Assembly: GCA_946965045.2 (NCBI GenBank) | Contig: OX337234.1 | Span: forward strand, 2,480,001 to 2,544,000 | Source: Epithemia pelagica | Lineage: Eukaryota; Bacillariophyta; Bacillariophyceae; Surirellales; Surirellaceae | Length of the DNA: 64,000 bases | Reading direction: 5' to 3' | In this document: positions 29,841 to 40,262 of the stretch, piece after piece | Position numbering within the stretch: the first letter of the stretch is position 1 | How the letters are laid out: each line of letters starts with the position of its first letter | Made by a program: the position numbers and the translations under genes | Notes under the pieces: model-generated | The model's input: only the letters and a program-made list of their open reading frames with translations | Told to the model about the DNA's origin: nothing | The model's database searches: none

Positions 29841-31000
29841 CTATTGTGGATCGCCCGTAAGAGCATCACGACAAGGTGCGAGACGAATGGGTGTTTGTAG
29901 TTGTGGTCGGCGGGTACTTATTGGTGGTTTCGTGTGTTCGTCCAATGGCAGTGCTTCATCATTCTCTTCTTCCTCCTCCTCTTCGAGTGGTTGACTGTGA
30001 ACCTGTTGTGGCGGTTCGGGGTGGTCTTTTAGGTCTTCTTGTTGTTGTTGTTGTTGGTTTCGTGGTCATTGTCGTCTCGTCGTTTGAATCTCGTCCATTG
30101 CTGCCATCAATGGCCTCAAAATCAATCGCCGTGTCACCGAGTGGCAAAGAAATGTCAAATCGTCCCGAGTTCCCAAGGGTGTTCTTTGGTGGCTGCAGAT
30201 GTTTGTGGTGGTTTGACTGCTGCTCGTTGCATTGGTGGAACTCACGATATGTTCCGAAAAAGGCTTGGATGCAAATGAGTTTGCACAAGAGGGCATCGCA
30301 CACGTTCCATGGTTTTGTAGAGCGTCGTGGATTCCTTGGCAAACAAAAAACAATCGATGCAAATCGACAAACTCGGCCAAGAATAAGCGAGTCGTCATGA
30401 CTTGTTGTTTGTGATTGTTGCTGTTGGAAGAATGAGCGCTTCGTTGACTCCATGTCGTTGTTGTTGTTGCCGTCACTGTGGAAGTATGTTGATGGAGCCA
30501 AGAGCGCTCGGGCATACCAATGCAAGGCACTGGCCGACGAATGTTGCGTGGCCGTAGGATTGGCCGTGGGGTGGCCCTTGGTCGTAGCGCTGTTTGTCGT
30601 GTTGGCGTTGGTACTTGTAGTCGTATTCACTTGGGAGACGACGGCCAAGGAGAGAGTGGCGTCAATTCTTCTGGTTGGTCGTTGCTGGGTGGATGCTCCT
30701 CGTCGTCGTCGTCTTGCGATTGCGACAGGGTTTGCGACGACGAAGCCAAGGAGGATACTTGCGACTGCGAAAAGGTGGCCGACTGTCCGAGCAATTTGGC
30801 TTGCAAATGATTGACCAAATAACGATACAAGGTGACGGCTTCGGCCAAGAATTGATGCAAGGCTTGTTCCAAGTGTTGAACCGTTTGTTGCTGCTGTTGT
30901 TGTTGCACGGACGACGACTCAAGAGAGAGAGAGAGCGCGCGAGCGAGTGAGAACGACCAAAGAGATACTTGTAGGCGTTTGCACAACCTTTGTGTCAAAT
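29841..31000 (-). pseudogene. Decayed EST1/SMG7-like gene (14-3-3/TPR domain remnants)
   Basis: Minus-strand segments in all three frames, in the right order, resemble the N-terminal domain of SMG7/EST1. First comes LEQALHQFLAEAVTLYRYLV (~30830-30890; compare FLEAASGFY). Next is YDYKYQRQHDKQRYDQ with GQSYG...TFVGQ (~30540-30640; compare the TPR 'GD-A-R-Y...Y-x-x-A'). Then ALHWYARALLAP (~30495-30530; compare 'FYYCRSIA') and, shifted again, RLFLAEFVDLHRLFF (~30350-30395; compare 'FIKAFIKFHG'). An acidic C-terminal stretch ends at TAG 29841. Single-base shifts between neighbouring blocks and an internal TGA near 30066 argue for decay. SMG7/EST1 proteins act in nonsense-mediated decay or telomere maintenance. 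The family call rests on motif memory. Confidence 0.4.
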
Positions 31001-31194
31001 GCCGAGACGATGATGATGTGATTGCACTTTGTTTCCCTTTTTTAACTGCTACAATAGAGTACATAGTTATTCTAGCTACCACTGTGTTTGTCGAAGGAGA
31101 AATTCCATCCACAACCTGAGTCGCTGCCACATTGTTTCCGATACAATTCACAAGAGTGGGACATGTGGAAGCATAATGGGGAGTGCGCTGCTTC

Positions 31195-31280
31195 CATCCC
31201 TTTTTGTTCTGAAAAAGATTTTGGGTTTGCGATTCTTCATCCCTTTTTGTTCTGAAAAAGATCTTGGATTTGCGATTCGC
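31195..31280 (+). repeat. 43-bp tandem duplication just upstream of the SET gene
   Basis: Copy 1 (31195-31237) and copy 2 (31238-31280) both begin CATCCCTTTTTGTTCTGAAA and differ at about four positions. The second copy ends 5 bp before ATG 31286, so the duplication lies in the promoter or 5' UTR. Confidence 0.92.
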
Positions 31281-31285
31281 TGACC

Positions 31286-32236
31286 ATGGGAAAGCCGCCA
31301 GCACGTGCGACTGCAAAAACAACGGCGTCAAAGTCGAAGAAGCATCAGAGCGATGCACAGCTCCGTCGGCTTGCCAAGTCGATTGAGCTACAGCCCAATC
31401 GAAACTACAAGCAAGACAAGCGCAACCTTCTTCGTCGCATCAGGGCGACGGAGAAGAAGCAGAAGACGCTGCCCAAGCCGAAACCCGTCGGCACGACGAG
31501 GTTGATGAAAAAGCTGGACCAGTTGGTGGGATCTGGAAGTCTCACCGACCGTGCAAAGATGCAACATTTCGTTGCGGAGCACATCAAGGGAGTTGTTAGT
31601 TTGCGTGGTGCCCTCGTGCGAAAGGAACACGGCACGAAGGGCAAGCCCGTGACTACAACAATCAAACAGGTTCAGAAGAACACCACCAAGAACCGAGCTC
31701 CTCGCATCAACGCTAAAAAGAAGGACAACGTAACAATCTTCGGCACCTTCATGGTCGATATGAACGATGATGAGCAGCACTTTGAGGTGACCACCCGGTA
31801 CCTCGACAAGGATCTCATTACGATAAAGAAATCGACGCTGCCAAACGCTGGTCTCGGAGCTTTCGCCGCTCGCAACTACGAGGCGGGCAAAAGCTTGGGG
31901 TACTATTGTGGGAGTGTGATTGAGGGGCTCCAAAAAGAGCCATCTCAATTCGCCATCCTCACCCGATCTAAAACGCCCTTTCACATCGAAGCAACAAAAC
32001 AGGAGCTGTGGATGGGTCTCCACTTCTCCAACGACCCCCACTTCCTCAAGTACAACACCGACGAAGAGGTTGACGCGGACGATAAAAAATACAACATCCA
32101 CATCGATGGGAAGCTCAAGGTGACTGCGATCCACGATATCCCTTGTGGTAAAGAATTGTTTTTATGTTACAATCTACATGGTAAAGATGATGATGATGAT
32201 GAAGACCGTGACGATGAAGATTCAGATAATGAATAA
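31286..32236 (+). CDS. Small SET-domain protein (316 aa)
   Basis: ATG 31286. Residues 1-160 are very basic (K/R/T-rich, histone-like or nucleolar composition). Residues ~170-300 form a SET-like domain. It opens with K-K-S-T-L-P-N-A-G-L-G-A-F-A-A-R-N-Y (SET-N, binds S-adenosylmethionine) and a G-Y-Y-C-G-S-V strand. It ends in a D-G-K-L-K-V-T-A-I-H-D-I-P-C-G-K-E-L-F-L-C-Y-N segment, written here residue by residue, with the catalytic-type tyrosine. The pseudoknot N-H-S-C is degenerate (F-S-N-D-P-H). An acidic D/E tail closes the protein. SET proteins methylate lysines of histones or other proteins; no pre-SET or post-SET cysteines are seen, so substrate is open. Confidence 0.75.
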   Translation: MGKPPARATAKTTASKSKKHQSDAQLRRLAKSIELQPNRNYKQDKRNLLRRIRATEKKQKTLPKPKPVGTTRLMKKLDQLVGSGSLTDRAKMQHFVAEHIKGVVSLRGALVRKEHGTKGKPVTTTIKQVQKNTTKNRAPRINAKKKDNVTIFGTFMVDMNDDEQHFEVTTRYLDKDLITIKKSTLPNAGLGAFAARNYEAGKSLGYYCGSVIEGLQKEPSQFAILTRSKTPFHIEATKQELWMGLHFSNDPHFLKYNTDEEVDADDKKYNIHIDGKLKVTAIHDIPCGKELFLCYNLHGKDDDDDEDRDDEDSDNE

Positions 32237-32270
32237 CTTTCTACGTAGATAAAGATTCTTAGTTGACTAT

Positions 32271-33130
32271 CTAGTAATTGTAGTAATCCTCAGAGAACGG
32301 ACAATCCTGGGTATCTTCAAACCCGTCGTCCACTTGAGAGTCTTGTTGCGCAGAGAGGGGATCCACCGTAGCTTGGTCGCAGAAGAGCTTCTGGCGGTGG
32401 CGGAACAAAAGCTCGGGTGTCGACAGCTGGTTCTCGGCAGGACGGTTCTTCGTCGCCTTGAATGGCGTTCCGCCTGTGTGAAACCTAACCTGGTGTTCGG
32501 ACATGACGCGATTCGCCGCATACTGCTGACCTGGTGTCATTGAGGACACGACCGGTTCAGCCATCACTTCTTCTTGTTCCTCCTTTTCCATCACCCCGAC
32601 GAACTGCACCTTCGAAGGAGTCTTCGGAACTTGAAAATAGGAGCGTAGTTAGTTGTCAATTTATATTGTAGGGCAACAATCGGCTGCAGTGTCCACTTAC
32701 CAAAACTGTTCTTCTTGACATCTGAATCTTCTAGTTCGTCATCAGTGCCAATCTTCTGCAACGTTTCAATTATACCACCAAAGGTGATTTCACCTTCACC
32801 TTTTGTGCGGCAGATTGTGAGCGTTGTCGCTCCATTGCCGTCAGCAAGGGTGAGCTGCCACTGCGTGGCTCCTTGCAGGGCAGCCTTGTAGCGCTCCTGC
32901 TTGTCGGCTCCCTTAACTGGAGCAAGCACGACAAGCTTCTCCTTGCGTTTGCCGACCACAGATCCGGGCGAGCCGTCCTGGCTCTTCTTGTTGCGTTTGG
33001 CACTGGGTTTCTTGCTGGGAGTCTTATTGTTCCTCGTCGGCGGGGTACTCGCCATGGCCGAGACAATGCCGCCCTCTGAGGAGGCAAGCCGATTTGAACG
33101 ACGGAGCTTGGTGTTGGTGTTGGTGCTCAT
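32271..33130 (-). CDS. Hypothetical basic protein, two exons (262 aa)
   Basis: Exon 1 is 33130-32701 and exon 2 is 32629-32271; a 71-bp GTAAGT...TCAAG intron joins them in phase. The N-terminal ~70 residues are basic with a likely nuclear signal (KKPSAKRNKK). Residues ~80-135 look folded (QWQLTLADGNGATTLTICR). The C-terminus has a P-K-T-P-S-K-V-Q-F motif formed across the splice, then a polar tail. Without splicing the frame ends after ~25 extra residues of poor quality. Convergent with the SET gene (34-bp gap) and divergent from the gene at 33439. No family recognised. Confidence 0.6.
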
Positions 33131-33438
33131 CTCTGATTTTGTGAGCGTGGGCACCATGCACCATCCTGAGCCGAGTCCCACAAGCAGAATACACGCAAGC
33201 CCACAATAGCAAAAGTGTGTGCATGCTCGGAATAAGGACCAAAATCCTGCAATCTACTTAGATCACCATGGTGGAGGTGCGCGCAAGTGCTCCGACCAAC
33301 CCGGGGGGCCGCCACATTTCGGAGCCATCCGCAAACGAAACACAAAACCAACGATTCGAATTCAACACGCAACAATCCAACGTCGCTTTCATAATAAACG
33401 ACGCCTAAGGAATAAGGAAGCAGCAACCACGGCTAACA

Positions 33439-33939
33439 ATGGATGGATTAGACTTTTATTTCAACGCGGAGAGAGAAGGCATTGTTGATGGTGGGGGTGC
33501 TGGCGTCAAATTTCGGACGAGTTTCTACGCCAAGAACGTCAACGTGCTCATGGCCCCGATGACCGACAACCTTGGACGTCACGGACGGAATGTTGTGGAT
33601 CGAGGACACATCCTCTTACAGCGTGAAGTAGAGACAGATTATCTCCGGCTTGCCTTTTTCAAACGAGAAGCCCATTCGGAGCATGTTGACCCGCTGCTTG
33701 TGCTTCCGATTGGCTTCATCATGAAGTCTGAGATGCAAGCAGTGGCGTCACCTACGCATGAGAAGAAAGTCAAGGGTCGCATTCGGTTCTATACGCGGTG
33801 CAGCATTGATACGCAGGTCTGCATGGACCCAATGGTGCTGACGGTCTACATGCAACTTGAGGACATGAATGACCTCAATGCTACACTTGGCTCCATGACG
33901 GCCAAATTCGCAAATCAAGATCTCTTCTTTGCAATGTAG
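33439..33939 (+). CDS. Hypothetical protein (166 aa)
   Basis: Single exon from ATG 33439. The sequence alternates short hydrophobic strands and polar turns (NVNVLMAPMTDNLGRHGRNV, HVDPLLVLPIGFIMKSEM, DPMVLTVYMQLEDMNDL), suggesting a compact, beta-rich globular fold. There is no signal peptide, membrane helix or cysteine cluster. Divergent from the gene at 33130 (308-bp gap). Family not recognised; its place beside transposase, SET gene and pseudogene suggests accessory DNA. Confidence 0.6.
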   Translation: MDGLDFYFNAEREGIVDGGGAGVKFRTSFYAKNVNVLMAPMTDNLGRHGRNVVDRGHILLQREVETDYLRLAFFKREAHSEHVDPLLVLPIGFIMKSEMQAVASPTHEKKVKGRIRFYTRCSIDTQVCMDPMVLTVYMQLEDMNDLNATLGSMTAKFANQDLFFAM

Positions 33940-35017
33940 TTCACATAAGACCTATTAGAACGATTAGTAACATTAGCTCTTACGTTCACAGCCATGAACG
34001 GCATCGTTTTCCTATGAGCATCCAAATTTGCCGTCCTCATGGTCGAGAAGCAGCGGGGCATAAATGATTACTATGATGGTTTTATGTACAAAATTGTCAG
34101 TACAGTATTTGTACTGTAATACACTAGGCAGGTCCCTCGTGAAACCAGCTTGTAGTTCGTATTATTGTTAGGACGTCTTAAGGGCATGCGCGATAGCCCT
34201 GTGAAGGCGCGTGGCGACACACTTTTTGACGCGATCCGGGATTTACAACACACGAATCCCCAAACGCTCACTTCTGCACAGTTGGAATATTCGTATTATT
34301 TACTCCTAACTTTTTGACGAACTCGTGACGCCTTGTATGATTCATCAAAGACATTACTTGGAGACTCGGCTCAAGTCTGCGAGAAACTCTTCGATGGAAT
34401 GGGATGTCTTTGACCTCTCTGATGTAGAAATTGCCCAACCCTCACAGAATATGAAGGGACTTGGTCCCCGTCAGTTTATACGAATTGCCGAACACATAGA
34501 ACGATCGGTCATGAGTACTCCTAGTCGTCAATAAGAGGCTGTGCCCCATGCTTTGTGAATGAATGCCCCCAAGCCAGTGCATTTCCTCCATTTCATGACC
34601 TGTCTTTCAGTTTGTGGCTTCGTCCTCCGCAATTGCGTGTTTCAACGCCATGCTTTTTCGCAAGTTCCTTCATCTTCGGAACCCTTACCACACGTCGTTG
34701 GTATAACATCCTGTAGTTCAAAGGCGTGTTCTATGTCCATGGCTTTGTTCTCCCGCATCATCATCTCTCATTCTGTAAAGTATATCGCGGTGCGGTATCA
34801 TGGCACTGTTGTTGGATGTAAGCTTGGACCCCCGCAATAGATTTCTCCGTACTTACATCCCGAGCGGTGGTATTTGTTGTTTGTAGATCGCATTTAGTTC
34901 TTCGATCGTATTCCTTGTTTCTTAGTTGAATATGAACGGCTTTCTTTTAGAGACATAGACTTCTGGGGAGTAGAATGCACTGTGTCCGGAACTCTCGAGC
35001 GCTTGTAAGTCGAATGG
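33940..35017. other. Spacer of ~1.1 kb
   Basis: Short open frames (e.g. 34325-34534 and 34559-34840) lack convincing composition. I see no repeat or RNA gene. A motif related to the dispersed ACTCCTAGGAGT palindrome occurs near 34514. Confidence 0.4.
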
Positions 35018-38000
35018 GTGGTAAAGATCCTTTCAAAAGACCGATCGTGGACGCTTAAGAGTTCCAATGCTGGTCCCGCGAAACTGAGTCCTACTCCTGC
35101 CCCGTATCCGAAAAATCCGCAATGGACACATCACAGAACGATCATTGTCAGAGCAGAACATGCAACAAAGTCGGAGCTTGTCTTAACCATGTGGCGACTG
35201 TTTGGTGGTGGTCAATCACCGTCCAGGAATGGAAGAAAGGAGATGGACACCTTGTCAGAGAATGATTCCATTGTCCATACGAAACGCGTTTCTCAAATTC
35301 TGCGTTACATTTCGACGCTTCAAACGGGGACGGGGGGCGATGGTCAATTCCTCTTTGTGCGCGACGCCTCGCAACATTCGAGGCCCTTTTACTCCAACAA
35401 CTCTAGTGAAATGGAGGATGATAGTTCTGGGCGTGTCTTGTTCACCACCTATGATTTCCAACAGCTGCTGGCGGCCGCCGAAGCGGCTGGAGGAAAGTCT
35501 CGTCCCTTTTCGTTTTACACTACATCACCGGCTTCCACGAAATCTCGCAAACGCACCGCATGGGGAACTGTCAAGACAGAACCGGGAAAAGATTCCAAAT
35601 CTAATTCTGCCTGCTGTTGGTTGCGACTCACGAGAATGGCCTCTACCGAAACCAAAACAATGCCTCATCCAAGTCTCCAGTCGGCCCATGTTCAGTCGTA
35701 CTTGCATCACTGGAGCACGGCGAGAAAGAAACCAGTGGATCAACTCTTGACATTGAGATATATTTCCAGTGAACCAAGCTCGACGAATCCTCAGGTCGTA
35801 AAATTCTTGCGTCGTGTCGAAGAACATTTGCATCAGAAATACTTGCATCGTCGATTGGAACGGATATACAATGGACTGTTTGAATGGTACGATGGCAGTG
35901 GTGGTGTCAACAGCAGCCACGAGTTGGATCTTGTATGGGGAATGGGACAAGCCATTCTCAAGGATGAAGTGAATGGTGTCATTGTAGACGGTCCTTTGCT
36001 GGAGGTAAAGGTGGAGGTAGAGCTCGCCCGCGACGGAGCATTGCTTATTCGACCTCGGCAACATACAGGAGTCACCTGGAATCGATCCGTCATGGCAGCC
36101 CTTGATTCCATGAGAGAATCTGCCATGAGCAAGAAATGGAATCAACTGGTGGATGCCCTCGATCCATTGGTCGATATCAATCCCAGTGAACCCACCACCT
36201 ATGTTCCCCTCTTGAAACAACTGGCCGTCGAATACGCGGCTGGTGGGAATTTTGTGCCCAGTGGGAGTTGCGATCCAACGTCGTTGTGTTCACCAACAGC
36301 CGATGGGAAATTGGTGATTACAGATGCCTGGTGTTTGTATGCTAGTCCCCGTCCCAGTGCCGTCTGGGCACGCGATGCCTTGGCCTTTTGTGAACAACCA
36401 CCTGATATCATTGGCTCATCGACAAAAGTGTCTCATCCGCCGGCCTTGTGGGCGCTGACCCATGGACCGAGTGCCTTGGAAACGGTTTGTCGAATGATGG
36501 CGGAGCAACAACGACTCGCAAGGTCCAATCATGATTCGTCCGCGGAGCCTCGGATTCACTTTCCACTCCCTACATCCGAAGCACAGAATCGAATTGCCCA
36601 ACTGTTGCTTACCAAGAGCTACCCCGCTGTAGTCTGCGAGGGTCCTCCCGGAACGGTAAGTCATGATTGTCGTCTCTACTCAATGTTTGACATACATCTT
36701 GCGACTCAACCCTAGCCAAACTTATTCTTTGTACATACAGGGAAAGACGCATACAATCGCAAACATTGTTTGTGCGTTCCTTTGTCAAGGAAAGCGAGTG
36801 TTGGTCACCTCCAAGGGGGCGTCAGCGTTGTCCGTACTGCGGGAACGCCTTCCGGCATGCGTACAGCAATTGTGCGTGGATGTTTCAATGCGTGAGTCTG
36901 TTGGGATGAGACAACTGCAACAAACTGTGGAACGACTTGCCAACAAGGTATCCTGGATTCATACGGAACGTGAACAACGGCGGAGTGAAGCCCTCCTCCA
37001 AGAAATTGATGCTCTCAAACAGGAACTTGATGAGATTGACGCCCAATTGAGTATGAACGCCAAGCGGAAACATGCTCTCATTCATACAACAGCGGGGCAA
37101 GCTCTGTTCGAGACCAGTCTGGAATTGATTGAATCCGTTCCATGGCTCATGAAAACTGTGGCCCATTGGGACTTGAAACAATTGACAAAATTCTATAACC
37201 AACTGAAAGACCTGGTGTTGGATCCACCCCACGACCCCATTCATCTTGTGGATGGATTCCCCGATATTCCATCGGAAGATTTGATTTCTCTGGCAGCCTC
37301 ACGTGCCGGACTTCCATCGTCCTACGTAAAGAATATGGTCCATGGAGCGATCGCCTCGATACCTTGGTTTGGCACCAAGGTATCCCGCCATCGCTGTGAG
37401 ACGCAAAAAGAGCTGGAACATATTCGAGTCCATGGCTCTTTGCCCCCATCCAGCTCCAATGATTGGAAACTTGTGGTTCGTGCACTACACAAGGAACGGA
37501 CAGCATACACCTTTTGTTCTCAAGTCTTGGACCCAATCATAAACAGGGAAGATTGGCCTCGAGAGTCCTTCTACGACGCAGACGACTCTCCTACCCGACG
37601 ACGTATCAAGTCCGATGTGATTCCCCTTTTAGAGTCCGCGTTGAAATGCAAAAAGTTGGAGTTGGAGCTGAGAAATTGTGAAGAAGTGAAGAATGCACAA
37701 GAATGCATCCACCTTGATTCTCGGCGCACATTGGTGACCTCCAGAATTCAAGACCTCTCGGAAGATTATGTCGCATGCCGAGTCGTTGCGGAGTTGAGTG
37801 GAAATTTCACACCGGAAGCGCAGTCGGCATTGGTGAAATTTGCCCAAGTGTCGGGGAAATCAAGGTTTGGGAAATCTTCGTCGTCGCAACCTAACAAGAT
37901 GACGCAGCGCCAGCGAAGAAAACGACAGGAATACCTTGATGCATTTGAAAAGTGCGTTCGGTACATTCCCTGCTGGATCTTAACGAGCTCTCAAATAAGT

Positions 38001-40126
38001 GACTATCTCCCTACGGAATGCCTCTTTGACCTTGTTGTGATCGACGAGGCTTCGCAGAGCGACATTTCTGTATTACCGGGAATGCTTCGAGGGAAGCAGT
38101 GGCTCATTGTGGGTGATGGAAAGCAAGTTAGCCCGACAGAGAGTTTTGTCGCCGAAGAACAGATTGAAATGCTGAAATCAGCACTCCCCGATTCCCCCTT
38201 TGAGAGCTCAATGCTTCCAGGTCATTCCTTCTTTGACCTCTGTGCTCAAGCGTATCCAAAAGGACGGGTAAGTTTTCCTTATTTCCGTACACTATCATTA
38301 AAACGGCTTTTGCTAACTCTTGCTTCTCCTCTTTTTGAAAGGTGATTCTTCGGGAGCACTTTCGCTGCGCACCCGAAATCATTGAGTATAGTAATACAGA
38401 ATTCTATGATCGCAACCTTGTTCCGTTAAGACTTCCCACAAGCGAAGAGAGGCTGAACCCTTCCCTCTTGGATGTCTATTTGGAGAAAGGAAAGAAGACA
38501 GGCAAAGTGAACCCCGAGGAATGTGATGAAATTGTTCGGATGATTCAAGAATACGTAGAATCGTGCGTTCTCGTTAAGAAACGAACGATTGGTGTGATTT
38601 CTTTGGTAGGGGACGAGCAAAGTCGTCTCATTCGAGGTCGGCTGTTAGACCGGATTGGGCCTCATAAATTCAAGCTTCATGATATATTGGTGGGTGAACC
38701 GCCATCCTTTCAGGGTGCGGAGCGGGATATTGTCTTCCTTTCTCTCGTTTGTTCTCCTGGAAGTGTTGTAACACAAAATCAATTGATGCATGCTCAACGC
38801 ATCAACGTTGCACTGTCTCGTGCCCGTGACCGCATGGTGTTAGTTCGGAGTATTCAATCACATCACATTCCTAATGAACAAGATATCAAGTTCTCCGTAT
38901 TGGATTTCTTTGAACGTTCCCGACTGGAAGAAGGGACAAAAGGTGATGAGGGAGATAATACAGGACCCGGAGATAATGACTTTGGAACGAGATCAAGCCT
39001 ATCTTTATTTCGATCTCGCTCGGAGCGACTTTTGAGAAAGTTTCTGAATGCTCATGGCTACTACACACGTAGCATGGGTGTGGTTTGGGAGGATGCGATT
39101 TGTGTAGAGGACGTAAAAAATAATGCGTCGAGAGGTGCCATATGTATTGAAGCTACGGGGGAAACCCATGAAGAATGGACAGGGCTCTACGAACAGCAGA
39201 AAAGTATCGAACGTGTGGGTTGGAAATGCCTTCGAGTGGATGGAAGCGCCTTTCTTTCGAATCATGCAAGGGTTCTGGCGGATGTCCAGCGGTTTCTATT
39301 GAGTGTTGGGGTGAAGCCAATGAAGGCCCCGCTGGCAGCAGAGAACCCCATTAGTCAGGAAAACATGGATATTGTTGTGGCTGAGGAGGGACCATCTCAT
39401 GATGATGCCGCACTCAACGAGGATGATGCTGTTCCTGAAGAAGTGGATCAAGAAGAAGCGGAAGCTATCGTTGTAGTCAGCAGTGACGACGAGGGTGATA
39501 AAAAGAGAAAGGCCGAAGAATCTTACCCATTGGATGAGGAAGCCGCAAGTTTATCCGCAGGTCTTGGAAATGGCGAAAAAGCGTCGGACTATGGCAACAT
39601 CGCTGGTCTTGCCTTCTTACATAGAGCGGCTCCCTCGATTCCATCCGCGACTTCTTTGACAGCTTCTAGCGTGGCTCGATCTGGTGGTATCCTAACCTTG
39701 TACGATGACTATGACCTTGATGAAGGACGTGGAGAAAGTGGAATCTCAAGACAGAAATCGAGAGACAGCAAGGACAGTGACCCAAAGCCAAGGGACTTGG
39801 AGGGATCGGACGATGACGAAACGAGCTTTGATGGTGGGACTACCGGGGATCCTGGGGAAAATCCTACCCGAAGAAGTACAAGAAGAAAACGACTTCGTCA
39901 AGACAAGTACTCACGTGACGCCCGCTGGCATCCCTCTCACGGAAGTCGCGAAAGGGATGTGCCCTACGAGGAGTACATCGACGAGGTGATCCCAGAACAA
40001 GACGCCAATGAGGAGGCGGTGATGAAGAACAACGAGCAAGAACCCGTAGAAGATGATGATGTGCATGATGACGGTAGTGACTCCTACGTGGATGAACAAG
40101 CTCCCACGAAGGAAAAGGAAAGATGA
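35018..40126 (+). CDS. Superfamily I (DNA2/NAM7-type) helicase with C-terminal Vsr-like nuclease-fold domain
   Basis: Exons 35018-36655, 36741-38267 and 38342-40126 join in phase 0 to 1649 residues; ATG 35189 (M-W-R-L-F-G-G-G) is an equally likely start. The first ~500 residues are unrecognised. The P-loop V-C-E-G-P-P-G-T/G-K-T is split exactly by intron 1. A long insertion with coiled-coil character precedes motif II V-V-I-D-E-A-S-Q-S and motif III WLIVGDGKQVSP. Intron 2 lies before VILREHFRCAPEII (motif IV). Motifs V-VI follow: SFQGAERDIVFLSL and NVALSRARDRMVLV. Residues encoded by ~39000-39310 (SERLLRKFLNAHGYY; GAICIEATGE; SIERVGWKCLRVDGSAF) match the MTES_1575/Vsr-type restriction-fold domain fused to bacterial helicases. 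The acidic tail carries a basic nuclear signal (RRSTRRKRLRQDK). A role in nucleic-acid processing or defence is inferred. Confidence 0.85.
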
Positions 40127-40262
40127 ATTATTGTTTTTGTTGTTGAAGAATGCATGTATCAGGAATCAATATCTTCCGCAACTGATCTGAAGAATTTACT
40201 CGAGCGTAGCGGACGTTAATATCTTACGTTCTATCAAAATCAATTCGAGATTAAGCTATGCC

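Noticed and set aside
34559-34840. Small secreted protein gene
   Set aside because: Composition is weak, no homologue is recognised, and it may be leader sequence of the helicase gene.
35018-40126. Bacterial contamination as source of the helicase-nuclease
   Set aside because: Two in-phase GT-AG introns and a eukaryotic-style acidic/basic tail show it is a nuclear gene.
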